Assembly: GCF_019740315.1 (NCBI RefSeq)
Contig: NZ_JAHXZR010000011.1
Span: 62,001-126,000 of the forward strand
Reading direction: 5' to 3'
Length of the DNA stretch: 64,000 nt
Source: Oceanobacter mangrovi
Lineage (GTDB): Bacteria > Pseudomonadota > Gammaproteobacteria > Pseudomonadales > Oceanobacteraceae
Part shown: piece after piece, positions 16,503 through 26,633 of the stretch
How the letters are laid out: every line of letters begins with the position of its first letter
Numbering within the stretch: position 1 is the stretch's first letter
Made by a program: the position numbers and the translations under genes
The notes under the pieces: generated by a model
The model's input: only the letters and a program-made list of their open reading frames with translations
Database searches by the model: none
Told to the model about the DNA's origin: nothing

Positions 16503-17852
16503 ATGGCCTTTTTCATGTCCAAGACCCACGCCAAACCCTGGGGTCTGAGCCAGTTTTGCGGGATCTTTGGTGCCCTGCAGATTTTGATACTGGGCTCGGT
16601 TATTTCCTTCCTGACCTACAGTCAGCTGCACGGCCAGCTGCAGGCCAGCCAGCAGCAGCGCGCCAGCCAGCAGCTCGACCGGCTCGCCCAGCTATTGGCT
16701 CCGAGCCTGCTGCAACAGGACCGCATCAGCATCAACCTGGCACTGAAGGAATGGAATCGCGGCGATGACCTCAATGCCATCCGCATCCAGAACACCGACC
16801 GCAAGGTGATTGCCGAAACCGGCCCACTACTGAATCCCGATCAGGTGATCAATCGCTCAATCACCCTCGATGACACCGCCATGGGCATGATGCAGGCTGA
16901 AATCAATCCGCAACCCGTCTCCCGTCAAAGCGGCCGTTATCTGTCGCTGGCACTGATGGCTACCGGTTTGTGCGCCATGCTGGGTGGCCTGATCAGCTAT
17001 TTTATGGCCGAACGCATTGCTGCTTACCTGCGCAAGCTGTCAGGCTCACTGGGGGAATGGAATAACCGTAACCTGTTGACCCTGCCACAACTGAGCCTGC
17101 CGATACGAGAGCTGCAGGAACTCGACCAGAGCTGCAACCAATTGCAGGAGCAGGAACGTCAGCGACTGGCTATCGAACGGGCATTAGGGAAATATCTCTG
17201 CAGTGGTGACAAGCCACCGGTGAAGACCTCTACCTATCACCGCTGCGCGCTGGTTTATATTGAAATTACCGATCTCGATGTGCTGCAGGCGCGTCTGAGC
17301 GCGGTCGAGCTGGCCGAAACCCTGGGTGAGTATTATCGCCTGCTGAACCAGGCCGCCAAACTCTATAACGGCAAACTCGACCGTTATCAGGGCAATGGTC
17401 TGGTAATGATTTTTGGACTGAATGAATCCAGCGATCGCGATACCCTGCACTGCATCTATGCTGCCCAGCTGTGCCTTGGCCTGCTGCAACAAAGCCAGAA
17501 ACGCAAACCGGCACTGGCTTCCGTTGGCTTCCGTATCGCCGCCCACTGGGGGCCGGTACTGCTGGCGCCTATCGAACAGGATGAAGACACTCACTACTCC
17601 CTGATTGGCGACACCATTTATTGGGCCTCACATCTGGCCGGTAGCAGTGAAGAAGGCCGTTTGCTGGCGAGTCAGATCCTGATTTCCGAATTGCCGCCGG
17701 AATACGGCTTGAGCTGGGAAGAAGGTCCGTTAGTGTCAGACCTGCAAGGCAACGAGCAATCAAGTTTCTGGCTCCAGGGACTGCCGGAAACCAGCCGAAC
17801 CCTGATCGAGCGCCAGATCAAGCACATCACCAGTATGAAAGAAAACGCCTGA
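16503..17852 (+). CDS. Membrane protein with degenerate class III nucleotide cyclase domain
   Basis: A 449-residue protein with two membrane helices (about 18-42 and 145-170) around a periplasmic segment. A HAMP-like and coiled linker follows, then a cytoplasmic adenylate/guanylate cyclase-like domain (about 230-440). The two metal-binding Asp of class III cyclases appear changed: the first is Glu (LVYIEITDL) and the GDG strand reads GNGLVMIFG. Catalysis is therefore doubtful. Divergent from serB, it occupies the position of PA4961 in Pseudomonas and of ytjB/smp in E. coli, as I recall. The N-terminal half may belong to that AhpA/YtjB family. The start could also be the ATG four codons later. 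Confidence 0.78.
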   Translation: MAFFMSKTHAKPWGLSQFCGIFGALQILILGSVISFLTYSQLHGQLQASQQQRASQQLDRLAQLLAPSLLQQDRISINLALKEWNRGDDLNAIRIQNTDRKVIAETGPLLNPDQVINRSITLDDTAMGMMQAEINPQPVSRQSGRYLSLALMATGLCAMLGGLISYFMAERIAAYLRKLSGSLGEWNNRNLLTLPQLSLPIRELQELDQSCNQLQEQERQRLAIERALGKYLCSGDKPPVKTSTYHRCALVYIEITDLDVLQARLSAVELAETLGEYYRLLNQAAKLYNGKLDRYQGNGLVMIFGLNESSDRDTLHCIYAAQLCLGLLQQSQKRKPALASVGFRIAAHWGPVLLAPIEQDEDTHYSLIGDTIYWASHLAGSSEEGRLLASQILISELPPEYGLSWEEGPLVSDLQGNEQSSFWLQGLPETSRTLIERQIKHITSMKENA

Positions 17853-17866
17853 GCGAATCGGCTCAA

Positions 17867-17884
17867 GTCCCGGCACGCCGGGAC
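17867..17884. terminator. Possible terminator hairpin between convergent genes
   Basis: A perfect inverted repeat GTCCCGGC-AC-GCCGGGAC lies 15 bases after the cyclase-like gene and before the end of the convergent tapT. It lacks a T-run, so it is a weak or Rho-assisted terminator at best. Confidence 0.4.
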
Positions 17885-17919
17885 CCTGGCCTCAGGGGGT
17901 GACGATTCTTCCAATCGGC

Positions 17920-18519
17920 CTATTGCTGACTCTGCTGCTGACGTTGCTGCAACTGCAAGTACACCAGCCGCTCCAGCACCCTGGTCACCGGTGTAAAATC
18001 CTGCTGCGGGTGCAGCTGATTGAGAGCAATCACGGCGGCTTCCAGCGTCGACAAACCATCATCACGCGGCGACTTTCGTACTGGCGCATAACGGCTGGTC
18101 TGCTCAGGCTGTAGCGCCAGATGTGGCAGTTCATTCAGCCAGGGATTCAACAACAGCAGCCGTTTGACCTTGCGCCAGGTGCCATCCAGCAGCAGCAACT
18201 GCTGCCGTTGTGGCAAGCCCTGATCATCTAACAGCTGTTCGTTCGTCAGCGCCGGTTTATGTTCCAGCGGAAACAACAGCATTGTCTGCGCGCGCCAGTC
18301 TGGCCCCAATAATTCCTCCGGCACTAACTGATCAGCCACCAGCAAACGACTGCCAACAATACTTTTATGCAGTAACGGCGCGGTAGACAAGCGATGGCGG
18401 GCTTCGTCCTTGTCCTGCCAGATAATCAGCTGCAACGCCGGGGTCACGCGACTGATCGCCGAACACAGACAAACGCTGGCCGGTCGATCACAACCGCTAC
18501 AGATCTGGCGTTTACTCAT
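17920..18519 (-). CDS. tapT: tRNA-uridine aminocarboxypropyltransferase (DTW domain, YfiP/TapT type)
   Basis: The DTW family adds the acp3 group to tRNA uridine using SAM; E. coli TapT acts on U47. The 199-residue protein has an N-terminal zinc-ribbon-like set CxxCxxxxCxC ([13 protein letters not shown]), the family motif as DGTW (about residue 110), and a downstream Y-x-P-x-RKSP element. The end is Gln-rich and poorly conserved. Its start overlaps the uvrA stop by four bases (ATGA), so it is translated from the uvrA transcript. Confidence 0.88.
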   Translation of the reverse strand: MSKRQICSGCDRPASVCLCSAISRVTPALQLIIWQDKDEARHRLSTAPLLHKSIVGSRLLVADQLVPEELLGPDWRAQTMLLFPLEHKPALTNEQLLDDQGLPQRQQLLLLDGTWRKVKRLLLLNPWLNELPHLALQPEQTSRYAPVRKSPRDDGLSTLEAAVIALNQLHPQQDFTPVTRVLERLVYLQLQQRQQQSQQ

Positions 18520-21362
18520 GCCTGGCGCTGTTTGGCGATTTCCAGTAGCGGCTTGAGGAAACGACCAGTGTGCGACACTTCAGCGGCAGCGATGTCCTCT
18601 GGCGTGCCTTCCGCAATGATATAACCACCCTTGGAGCCACCTTCCGGGCCCAGATCGACAATCCAGTCGGCGGTTTTGATCACATCGAGGTTGTGCTCGA
18701 TCACCACCACAGTGTTGCCGTGGTCACGCAGCCGATGCAGTACTTCCAGCAACTGCTCGATATCGTGGAAATGTAGGCCGGTGGTTGGTTCATCGAGAAT
18801 ATAAAGCGTCTTACCGGTATCCCGCTTCGACAGTTCTTTCGCCAGTTTCACCCGCTGGGCCTCACCACCGGACAGGGTAGTCGCTGCCTGTCCCAGCCGG
18901 ATATAGCTGAGACCAACATCCATCAGGGTTTGCAGCTTGCGGGCGACTGCCGGAATGGCGTCAAAGTAGTCGCGGGCATCCTCTACCGTCATATCGAGCA
19001 CTTCGTGAATGTTCTTGCCCTTGTAGCGGATGTCGAGAGTTTCGCGGTTATAACGCTTGCCGTGGCAAACATCACAAGGCACATAAATATCGGCGAGGAA
19101 GTGCATCTCGACCTTGATCACGCCGTCGCCCTGACAGGCTTCACAGCGGCCACCCTTGACGTTAAACGAGAAACGACCAGCCTTGTAACCACGGGCGCGG
19201 GCTTCCTGGGTACCCGCAAACAATTCACGCACCGGCGTAAAGATGCCGGTATAGGTGGCCGGGTTGGAACGCGGAGTACGACCAATCGGACTCTGGTCGA
19301 TATCAACGACCTTATCGAGCTGACCCAGGCCGGTAATGCTGCTGTGTTCTGACGCTTTCAGGGTCGTCGCGCCATTCAATGCGGTGGCCGCCAGCGGATA
19401 CAGGGTGCGGTTGATCAGAGTCGACTTGCCGGAACCGGAAACCCCGGTAATACAAGTCATCAGGCCCAGCGGAATGGTCAGGTCAACATTGTTGAGGTTG
19501 TTGCCTTTGGCGCCCTTGAGTTTCAGCTCCTTGCCTTTGCCATACGGCGTACGGCTCGGTGGCACTTCTATCGCCCGTTCGCCCGACAGGTATTTGCCAG
19601 TCACTGAATTGGGATCATTGGCAACTTCATCCGGCGTGCCCTTGGCAATCACCTGACCACCATGAACACCGGCACCCGGGCCAATATCAATCAGATAATC
19701 AGCGCTACGGATGGCATCTTCATCGTGTTCCACCACCAGCACCGTGTTGCCCAGATCACGCAGGTGGAACAGGGTTTTCAGCAGACGGTCGTTGTCGCGT
19801 TGATGCAGACCAATCGACGGTTCATCAAGAATGTACATGACCCCCACCAGACCAGCGCCAATCTGCGATGCCAGCCGGATACGCTGGGCTTCACCGCCCG
19901 AAAGGGTGTCAGAACTGCGATTCAGGGTCAGATACTCAAGCCCGACGTTGACCAGAAAGCTCAGCCGCTCACGGATTTCCTTGAGGATTTTCTCGGCAAT
20001 TTCGCCCTTGTGGCCAGCCAGCTTCAGCTCGGTGAAATACTGATGCGCTTGCTCCACCGCCATACCGGTACAGGCATGAATGGTCTTATCACCGATAAAC
20101 ACGTTACGGGCCTCACGACGCAGACGAGAACCCTCACAAACCGGGCAAGGTTGCACGCTGAGATATTTGGCCAGTTCATCGCGTACACTCTGGGATTCCG
20201 TTTCGTGATAACGGCGATCGAGATTCGGCAACACCCCTTCAAAGGCATGGTTCTTGACGATCTGATCGCCACGGGAGTTGACGTAGATAAAGCCGATTTC
20301 CTCGCCGTCGGAACCGAACAGCAGCTTGTTGCGAGCAAACTCGGTCATTTCCTCAAACGGCACATCCAGCGGAAAGCCGTAGTGGTCGGCCACCGCGCAG
20401 AGCATCTGGAAATAATAGACACTGCGACGATCCCAGCCCCGAATCGCCCCGGCACTGATCGACAGGCTGGCATCCACCACCACCAGATCCGGATCAAAAT
20501 ACTGCTTCACCCCCAGTCCATCACAGCTTGGACAGGCACCCGCCGGGTTGTTGAATGAGAACAGTCGCGGCTCCAGCTCTGACAGGCTGTAACCACAATG
20601 TGGACAAGAGAACTGTGATGAAAACAGCATAGGTTCAGCACCGTCGTCATCCATCGACGCCGCCAGTGCCAGCCCGCCGCTCAGCTCCAGACAGGTTTCC
20701 AACGATTCCGACAACCGCTGCTCAATACCTTCTTTTACCTTGAAACGATCCACCACCACTTCGATGGTGTGTTTGCGGCGCTTGTCGAGGTCCGGCAAAT
20801 CATCGAGGTCGAAAATACGACCATCAACCCGCACCCGCACATAACCCTGCGCTCGCAGGCTGTCGAAGATATGGGCATGTTCACCTTTACGGTCCCGCAC
20901 CACTGGCGCCAGGATCATGTATTTGCTGCCTTCCGGCAGCTCCATGATGCTGTCGACCATCTGGCTGACGGTCTGGGCCTCCAGCGCCACGTCATGATCC
21001 GGGCAGCGCGGTGTGCCGACCCGAGCAAACAACAGCCGCAGGTAATCGTAGATTTCAGTAACCGTACCGACGGTGGAACGCGGGTTATGGGAAGTCGATT
21101 TCTGCTCAATCGAAATGGCGGGTGACAGACCTTCAATCAGGTCGACGTCCGGCTTTTCCATCACGCTGAGGAACTGGCGGGCGTAGGTCGACAAAGATTC
21201 GACATAACGCCGCTGGCCTTCGGCATAGAGAGTATCAAACGCCAGCGACGACTTACCGGAACCACTCAGCCCGGTAATGACCACCAGTTTGTCGCGGGGG
21301 ATATCCAGGTCCACATTTTTGAGGTTGTGGGTACGGGCACCTCTGACCAGAATCTTGTCCAT
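18516..21362 (-). CDS. uvrA: Excinuclease ABC subunit A
   Basis: Damage-recognition ATPase of nucleotide excision repair. The 948-residue length is typical. Two ABC ATPase modules are present: Walker [10 protein letters not shown] near the N-terminus and GVSGSGKST near residue 645, each with an LSGGEAQR signature. Zinc modules are seen as CPHCGYS...CPSC and as CEACQGDG...CDVC. The downstream tapT overlaps by four bases. I found no SOS-type CTGT-N8-ACAG box in the 112 bases upstream, so LexA control is not evident. The nearby MFS and ssb genes are divergent, beyond the csgD-like gene. Confidence 0.98.
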   Translation of the reverse strand: MDKILVRGARTHNLKNVDLDIPRDKLVVITGLSGSGKSSLAFDTLYAEGQRRYVESLSTYARQFLSVMEKPDVDLIEGLSPAISIEQKSTSHNPRSTVGTVTEIYDYLRLLFARVGTPRCPDHDVALEAQTVSQMVDSIMELPEGSKYMILAPVVRDRKGEHAHIFDSLRAQGYVRVRVDGRIFDLDDLPDLDKRRKHTIEVVVDRFKVKEGIEQRLSESLETCLELSGGLALAASMDDDGAEPMLFSSQFSCPHCGYSLSELEPRLFSFNNPAGACPSCDGLGVKQYFDPDLVVVDASLSISAGAIRGWDRRSVYYFQMLCAVADHYGFPLDVPFEEMTEFARNKLLFGSDGEEIGFIYVNSRGDQIVKNHAFEGVLPNLDRRYHETESQSVRDELAKYLSVQPCPVCEGSRLRREARNVFIGDKTIHACTGMAVEQAHQYFTELKLAGHKGEIAEKILKEIRERLSFLVNVGLEYLTLNRSSDTLSGGEAQRIRLASQIGAGLVGVMYILDEPSIGLHQRDNDRLLKTLFHLRDLGNTVLVVEHDEDAIRSADYLIDIGPGAGVHGGQVIAKGTPDEVANDPNSVTGKYLSGERAIEVPPSRTPYGKGKELKLKGAKGNNLNNVDLTIPLGLMTCITGVSGSGKSTLINRTLYPLAATALNGATTLKASEHSSITGLGQLDKVVDIDQSPIGRTPRSNPATYTGIFTPVRELFAGTQEARARGYKAGRFSFNVKGGRCEACQGDGVIKVEMHFLADIYVPCDVCHGKRYNRETLDIRYKGKNIHEVLDMTVEDARDYFDAIPAVARKLQTLMDVGLSYIRLGQAATTLSGGEAQRVKLAKELSKRDTGKTLYILDEPTTGLHFHDIEQLLEVLHRLRDHGNTVVVIEHNLDVIKTADWIVDLGPEGGSKGGYIIAEGTPEDIAAAEVSHTGRFLKPLLEIAKQRQA

Positions 21363-21474
21363 GCAGCTCAGCTCTATACCTGTGTTGGAAAGGCAAAAGC
21401 CCCATTGTAATGGAAGCAGGATTCAGAAACAGACCTCAGCGCACTCTGGAATCAATGACTGCTGCAACAGTCAT

Positions 21475-22152
21475 TTACGACGGTAGCGGTTTATCCTCAC
21501 CGAGATCACCTAAATATCGCTCCGCCCAGGTCACCGCCTGCACCCGGTTTTTCACACTGATCTTGCGGAACAGGTTGTAAACGTGGCTTTTAACCGTGTG
21601 TTTACTGACTTCCAGTTCTTCAGCAATGTCCTGATTCCGGTAACCCGCCATCATAAACCTCAGGATCTGTAGCTCCCGTGGCGTTACCTGAACCGGCAAC
21701 GGCACCAGCAGGTTCGGACGTTTGCGATTAACGTGCAACACATTGGCCAGCACGGATTCCGGCAGACTGGCGCAACCGCGCAGCAGGGTTTCGACACCAT
21801 CCAATAACTGCTGTTGATCCAGCGTCGAGCGAAAAATGCCATTGACCTGCGGCCAGTGCGCCAGCTGTTCGCGCTGGTCACCGGCGGGCAGATTAATCAG
21901 CCCCACAGAGGGCTTGTGGCCGGTGTGTTTGTAGATCTGATCGAGCCAGCGGCAACAGCTGGCCAGATCCAGACTGTTGGCATCAATCAGCAATAACCTA
22001 CACTGGCGCAGGTCTATCGCCGCCAGACTGCTGCACAACAGCCGCCATGGGCCAAAGGTTTCGGTTAACAGATCAACCAGCATATTGGTTTGCACCGAAT
22101 TATCGGCGCAGAGCGCAAGGTAACCCCTGCGAGTCGTATGCAAATTCGCCAT
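21475..22152 (-). CDS. LuxR/CsgD-family transcriptional regulator
   Basis: A 225-residue regulator. The N-terminal 140 residues are a pseudo-receiver domain, and a LuxR-type helix-turn-helix lies at about 155-215. Similarity to E. coli CsgD is visible in two places: WPQVNGIF in the receiver part and [17 protein letters not shown] in the HTH. CsgD drives curli and cellulose production during biofilm formation. No curli genes are in this window, so the target is unknown. The ATG at 22152 has AGGGAGAG at the right distance; a longer frame adds 26 unrelated residues. A hairpin with an 8-bp stem (21454-21475) touches the stop codon. Confidence 0.82.
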   Translation of the reverse strand: MANLHTTRRGYLALCADNSVQTNMLVDLLTETFGPWRLLCSSLAAIDLRQCRLLLIDANSLDLASCCRWLDQIYKHTGHKPSVGLINLPAGDQREQLAHWPQVNGIFRSTLDQQQLLDGVETLLRGCASLPESVLANVLHVNRKRPNLLVPLPVQVTPRELQILRFMMAGYRNQDIAEELEVSKHTVKSHVYNLFRKISVKNRVQAVTWAERYLGDLGEDKPLPS

Positions 22153-22385
22153 AAATCTCTCCCTGACAGCGAAAATTATTTTGGATAAGCAGCACCATTG
22201 ATCATCAGGTACTGTTTCGGTCCACCACATCCTTAGGGAACCTACAGCCAGGTTTACACCTCTATAGCTGCCTGCCTATGCGCTAAATATTCCAATGATT
22301 GCTGAAATCTCAGCAGCAGAGCTGATAAACTAGCGCACTTTTTCAAATATACAACGACCCTGATCACGTTTTACGGAAGCCCGGG

Positions 22386-23783
22386 ATGGCTCCGCTATCT
22401 GGAAAACACATGTCTGCCATACCAAATTCTGTACAACAGCGTGCTGTCGCATCGCTCGCTGCCCTCTACGCTTTGCGTATGCTCGGGCTGTTCATGGTCC
22501 TGCCGGTTCTGATGATTGATGGCCTATCGCTGGAAGATGCCACTCCCCAGTTACTGGGTCTGGCGATGGGCGTTTATGGCCTCACTCAAGCCGTGTTACA
22601 AATCCCCGCCGGGGCCTTGTCTGACAAGATAGGCCGCAAGCCGGTGATCATTGGTGGGCTGCTGATTTTTGCCGTTGGCAGCCTGATTGCCGCCCAGGCG
22701 GATTCTGTTTACGGACTGATTATTGGCCGCGCCATGCAAGGCGGTGGCGCTATTGCCAGTGCCATTATGGCGCTGGTGACCGACCTCACCAACGAAGACA
22801 GCCGTATGAAAGCCATGGCTTTTATTGGTGCCAGCATTGGCCTGTCCTTTTCGGTGGCGCTGGTACTCGGGCCCTGGTTGTCATCACTGGGTGGTTTGCA
22901 TCTGATTTTCACCACCACGGGCGTGCTCGCCGTTGGTGGCGTGGTCGTTACCCTGTTGCTGATTCCGAATCCGCCACAGGTGCGGCACCGCGATTCGATT
23001 GCCGTGGTCAGTGAGGTCAAACGCCAGCTGGCCAACAAGAATCTGTGGCCACTGAACCTTGGCGTGTTTGTCCTGCACGCTCTCATGGTGGCGATTTTTG
23101 TGGCGATTCCGTTGCAGCTGAAAGCCATTGGTTTCAGCGCCGATCACCACAGCACACTCTATTTGCCGGTAATGGTATTGGCCTTTGTTTTAATGGTGCC
23201 GTTTATCATCATTGCCGAGAAACGCCACAAGATGAAACCCATCGTCTTGCTGGCCAGTGGTTTTATCATTCTGGCACTGCTACTGATGACCCAGGCCGCG
23301 ACCGTCTGGCACTGGGGCGCATTGCTGTTGCTGTACTTCCTCGGCTTTAACCTGATGGAAGCCAGCTTGCCCTCTTGGCTCAGCAAGGCAGCGCCCGCCG
23401 GCGCCAAAGGCAGTGCCATGGGAATTTATTCCAGCATGCAGTTTCTGGGTGCCTTTGTGGGTGGTAGTCTGGGCGGCTGGCTGCTCTCTCACCTGGGTGT
23501 GAACTGGGTCTTTGGTGTTTTTGCAGTTGCTATGGTGATATGGGCAGTCATTATGTTTTTGGCCCCGGCACCACGCCATTTGACCAGTGTTCGGCTACGA
23601 CTCGAAACCGCGCTCAGCAGTGGCCAGCAGGCCAGCCTGCTGAACCTGCCCGGGGTCGCCGAACTGATCGAACTGCCGGAAGAAGAAGCCGTTTATCTGA
23701 AAGTCAATGCCAGTGAATTTGATCAGTCACTGGCGCTAGCCATTACAGCGAATACAGGAGACAACCATGGGTCGCAGCGTTAA
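22386..23783 (+). CDS. MFS transporter, YajR-like, with C-terminal cytoplasmic domain
   Basis: A 465-residue major facilitator transporter with 12 predicted helices and the motif A loop [12 protein letters not shown] between helices 2 and 3. The last 65 residues, after helix 12, form a soluble ferredoxin-like extension ([20 protein letters not shown]) resembling the YAM domain of E. coli YajR. The substrate is unknown. The gene runs into ssb with a 17-base overlap. The order uvrA-MFS-ssb recalls Pseudomonas, although here a csgD-like gene is interposed. ATG codons at 22386 and 22410 are both possible starts; neither has a strong ribosome site. Confidence 0.88.
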   Translation: MAPLSGKHMSAIPNSVQQRAVASLAALYALRMLGLFMVLPVLMIDGLSLEDATPQLLGLAMGVYGLTQAVLQIPAGALSDKIGRKPVIIGGLLIFAVGSLIAAQADSVYGLIIGRAMQGGGAIASAIMALVTDLTNEDSRMKAMAFIGASIGLSFSVALVLGPWLSSLGGLHLIFTTTGVLAVGGVVVTLLLIPNPPQVRHRDSIAVVSEVKRQLANKNLWPLNLGVFVLHALMVAIFVAIPLQLKAIGFSADHHSTLYLPVMVLAFVLMVPFIIIAEKRHKMKPIVLLASGFIILALLLMTQAATVWHWGALLLLYFLGFNLMEASLPSWLSKAAPAGAKGSAMGIYSSMQFLGAFVGGSLGGWLLSHLGVNWVFGVFAVAMVIWAVIMFLAPAPRHLTSVRLRLETALSSGQQASLLNLPGVAELIELPEEEAVYLKVNASEFDQSLALAITANTGDNHGSQR

Positions 23784-24525
23784 CAAGGTGACACTGATTG
23801 GTACTCTGGGCCGTGACCCGGAAGTGCGTTACATGCCCAACGGCAACGCGGTAGCCAACATGACTCTGGCGACCGATGAGAGTTACAATGACAAGCAAAC
23901 CGGCCAGAAAGTCGACCAGACTGAATGGCACCGTCTGGTGGTGTACGGAAAACTGGCTGAAATCTGTCAGCAGTACCTGAAAAAAGGCAGCCGTGCCTAC
24001 TTTGAAGGCAAGCTGAAAACCCGTGAATGGGAAAAAGACGGCATCAAACGCTACACCACCGAAATCGTTTGTAACGACATGATGATGCTCGACAACCGCA
24101 ATAGTGGCGACGGTATGGGCATGGGTTCCGGTATGGGTGGAGGAATGGGCTCAGGCATGGGTGGCGGCTACCAACAACCGAGTGCTGCCGGCATGATGAA
24201 CGCACCACAGCAACCAGCCCAGAACATGAACCCGATGGGCAACCAGGGTTATGGTCAACAGCCACAACAGCCCATGGGTAACCCACAGGGCGGCTATCAG
24301 CAGCCTGCACAACAACCGGCCATGCAACAGCCGCCGATGCAGCAAGCACCAGCGCAGCAGCCTTACCAGCCAGCACCGCAACAACACGCTCCGGCAGCAC
24401 AGCAGCATGCCCCACAACAGGCTCCACGTCCGCCGCAACAGCCAGCACCGAACCAGGGTGGCTATCAGCAGGCGCCGCAGCCTAGCAACAACTTTGATGA
24501 TTTCGACGACGATATTCCGTTCTAA
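23767..24525 (+). CDS. ssb: Single-stranded DNA-binding protein with extended linker
   Basis: SSB coats single-stranded DNA and recruits repair and replication partners. The OB fold occupies about residues 1-110 (starts [20 protein letters not shown]). The C-terminal tip DFDDDIPF is the canonical protein-interaction peptide. The linker is about 130 residues, made of Gly/Met repeats then Gln/Pro/Ala-rich repeats. The total of 252 residues compares with about 178 in E. coli. Translation may be coupled to the preceding MFS gene, whose end it overlaps. It is followed by a strong intrinsic terminator. Confidence 0.97.
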   Translation: MGRSVNKVTLIGTLGRDPEVRYMPNGNAVANMTLATDESYNDKQTGQKVDQTEWHRLVVYGKLAEICQQYLKKGSRAYFEGKLKTREWEKDGIKRYTTEIVCNDMMMLDNRNSGDGMGMGSGMGGGMGSGMGGGYQQPSAAGMMNAPQQPAQNMNPMGNQGYGQQPQQPMGNPQGGYQQPAQQPAMQQPPMQQAPAQQPYQPAPQQHAPAAQQHAPQQAPRPPQQPAPNQGGYQQAPQPSNNFDDFDDDIPF

Positions 24526-24556
24526 TCATCAGCAGTCATGGGCGAATTTCACCCAC

Positions 24557-24587
24557 AAAAAATCCGCCAGCTGGCGGATTTTTTGTT
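24557..24587. terminator. Intrinsic terminator after ssb, symmetric
   Basis: A perfect inverted repeat: A-run, ATCCGCCAG / CTGGCGGAT, T-run. It serves ssb, and on the other strand the convergent TauE/SafE-family gene. Confidence 0.9.
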
Positions 24588-24618
24588 TCTGGCTATGTGG
24601 TTATGGAAAACCTCAGCC

Positions 24619-25431
24619 TCAGCCCAACAACACCGGCAACAGGTATTTGTACATCATCATCACCGACACCACCGCAGCCAACACCGCAAAGCTGAGTTGC
24701 AATACCCGTGCAGGCAGTTTCGGGGCGGCTACCCGACCGGCCAGCAGGCCAACACTGGTCGCGCCAATAAACCACCAGCCCTGGGCGGTAATTTCGGCAC
24801 CAGCCATCAATGAATGAACCACGGTGCCACCGGAAATCAGTGTAATCACGGCCAATGACGTTGCGACAATGCCGTGCATACCAAGGTTACTGAAGTGCTG
24901 GACGCCCGGCACAATCAGAAAGCCACCACCAACGCCGAGCAAGCCACTGCTGAGGCCAGACAAGGCACCAATCCCAGCCAGCGTAGAGAAACACTTGGGG
25001 TTCCACTGAAAACGACCGGTGTCCGGCCGTAGCATGCAGTTCTGCGCCAGCTTGTGGTCATCTTCAGTCGCCAATTGATTCTTGCGTGCCTGCCGCACCA
25101 TTTTCACCGCGATCATCAACAGCAGCAGGCTGAATAAAATGGTCAACAGAGTGATCGGTAAAATATGCGACAGATGAATACCTAACGGCGCTGCCAGGGT
25201 TCCGAACCCGGCCATCACCAATGCCGCCCGGTAACGTACCAGTCCGCGCCGCAGGCCATCAATGGTGCCAATCAGCGAACCCATGCCAATGGCGATCAGC
25301 GACACCGGTGCCGCTTCCTGTAATGTGAAGCCAAGCCCCAGCATCAGCGCCGGTACAGCCAGTACGCCACCGCTGCCCGTCAGACCCAAGGCAATGCCTA
25401 CACCGGCTCCGAGCAGAATTTCGTTAATCAT
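24619..25431 (-). CDS. TauE/SafE (DUF81) family membrane permease
   Basis: A 270-residue polytopic inner-membrane protein with about seven or eight helices in two repeats. Each repeat starts with a Gly-rich helix: GIALGLTGSGGVLAVPALM near the N-terminus and LSSGLLGVGGGFLIVPGV near residue 165. This is the TauE/SafE pattern, seen in exporters of sulfite and small sulfonates, but substrate cannot be assigned. The ATG at 25431 is preceded by GGAGG; a TTG one codon upstream is less likely. No sulfur-metabolism gene is adjacent. Confidence 0.87.
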   Translation of the reverse strand: MINEILLGAGVGIALGLTGSGGVLAVPALMLGLGFTLQEAAPVSLIAIGMGSLIGTIDGLRRGLVRYRAALVMAGFGTLAAPLGIHLSHILPITLLTILFSLLLLMIAVKMVRQARKNQLATEDDHKLAQNCMLRPDTGRFQWNPKCFSTLAGIGALSGLSSGLLGVGGGFLIVPGVQHFSNLGMHGIVATSLAVITLISGGTVVHSLMAGAEITAQGWWFIGATSVGLLAGRVAAPKLPARVLQLSFAVLAAVVSVMMMYKYLLPVLLG

Positions 25432-25686
25432 CAACAGCCTCCAGAGGAGTCATGCAAAGCCAATCACAGCGGCCAGACAACCGCTGGGCTTCAGCTTAGA
25501 TCATTTTGTTAGATGCTTATAACAATATTCCAAAACCAGCATACAGTCACCTGAAAATTTGGCTTCCCGATAACCCGTGGCGTAACCGTCCGGTTTTGCC
25601 CGCAATGGCCAGCCAGCAAAAAGGTCGACTGTCCGCCATTAAAGTCAGGGCTTACACTGACAGCAGCATGATCCTGGAGATTGGAT

Positions 25687-26607
25687 ATGAAAGTTTCGAT
25701 TATTGGCATCGGCAAAGTGGGCTCCAGCCTGGCGTTCACCTTGTCGAATCGCAGTTTTATCGATGAGCTGGTGCTGATTGGCCGCTCGCCCGATGCGGTG
25801 ATGGGCGACGTGCTGGATTTACGCCACGGCCAGCTGTTTGCCGAAGCGCCGACCCGAATCGTTGCTGGCACGCTGGCAGACACCGCTGATTCCGATGTGA
25901 TTGCGATTTGTGCTTCAGCGCCCACCCCGGCCGGATTAACAGACCGGCTCTCGCTGGCCACGGCCAACGTCAGTCTGATGCAACAGCTGTTACCGGAAGT
26001 GGCCCGTTACGCCCCCGGAGCAGTGATCGTCATTGCTTCCAACCCGGTCGATGTACTGGTGCATTTTGCGCTGAAATTTACCGGTTTTCCGGCGGGTCAG
26101 ATTCTTGGTACCGGCACGCTGCTGGACTCTGCCCGCTTCCGCCAGCTGCTGGCTGACGATCTGCAGATCCATATGGAAGATATTCGTGCCTATATTCTCG
26201 GCGAGCATGGTGACAGCCAGTTTGCCGCCATGAGTTGTGCCAGTGCTGGCGGCGAGTTGCTGGCAGCCACTCCGTCCCGTTATGACATGGCCAAGCAGGC
26301 TGCCGGAGCCGGTTTTGAGGTATTTCGTCGCAAGGGCTACACCAACTATGCCGTGGCGCTGGCAGCGGCCCATATCATCAAGGGCATTGCCGCCAACACC
26401 CGCCATACCATGCCGGTAAGCCTGCAAGTGGATGGATTTCTCGGAGTCGATGATGTCTGTCTGAGTTTGCCTGCGGTGATTGGTCGCCGCGGCATAGAAC
26501 GTATTCTGCACCCATCCCTGAACGAGCAGGAGCAACAGGCTTTTTTACACAGTGCTGCGACGCTGCGGAGCTGTATTCAGCAGCTACAACAAAACCTGCC
26601 GTCATAA
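25687..26607 (+). CDS. Lactate/malate dehydrogenase family protein with altered cofactor and substrate sites
   Basis: A 306-residue 2-hydroxyacid dehydrogenase of the LDH/MDH fold. Catalytic residues are kept: His174 (GEHGDSQ), Asp147, Arg150 (LDSARFR), Asn119 (SNPVDV) and Arg87. The Rossmann motif is GIGKVGS. Two things differ. The acidic residue after strand 2 that selects NAD is replaced (LVLIGRS instead of LVLID), suggesting NADP use. The substrate-specificity loop (SAPTPAGLTDR) has neither the Gln of LDH nor the Arg of MDH at the usual position and seems one residue longer. Substrate is therefore unknown. The gene stands alone; the ATG at 25687 fits the family N-terminus. A hairpin surrounds its stop codon (26595-26615). 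Confidence 0.85.
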   Translation: MKVSIIGIGKVGSSLAFTLSNRSFIDELVLIGRSPDAVMGDVLDLRHGQLFAEAPTRIVAGTLADTADSDVIAICASAPTPAGLTDRLSLATANVSLMQQLLPEVARYAPGAVIVIASNPVDVLVHFALKFTGFPAGQILGTGTLLDSARFRQLLADDLQIHMEDIRAYILGEHGDSQFAAMSCASAGGELLAATPSRYDMAKQAAGAGFEVFRRKGYTNYAVALAAAHIIKGIAANTRHTMPVSLQVDGFLGVDDVCLSLPAVIGRRGIERILHPSLNEQEQQAFLHSAATLRSCIQQLQQNLPS

Positions 26608-26615
26608 ACGGCAGG
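26595..26615. other. Hairpin with the dehydrogenase stop codon in its loop
   Basis: Perfect 8-bp stem CCTGCCGT / ACGGCAGG with loop CATAA that contains the TAA stop. There is no T-run after it. It lies between convergent genes and may stabilise the 3' end or terminate weakly. Confidence 0.4.
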
Positions 26616-26633
26616 CAGGGCTGATATTACAGA

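Noticed and set aside
19662-20558. Long open frame of 298 codons opposite uvrA
   Set aside because: It lies fully antisense to a strongly conserved gene, has no ribosome site, and looks like a reverse-frame artefact of GC-rich codons.
21454-21475. LexA-like sequence ACTGCTGCAACAGT near the csgD-like stop
   Set aside because: Spacing between CTG and CAG is six, not ten; it is a simple hairpin at a gene end.
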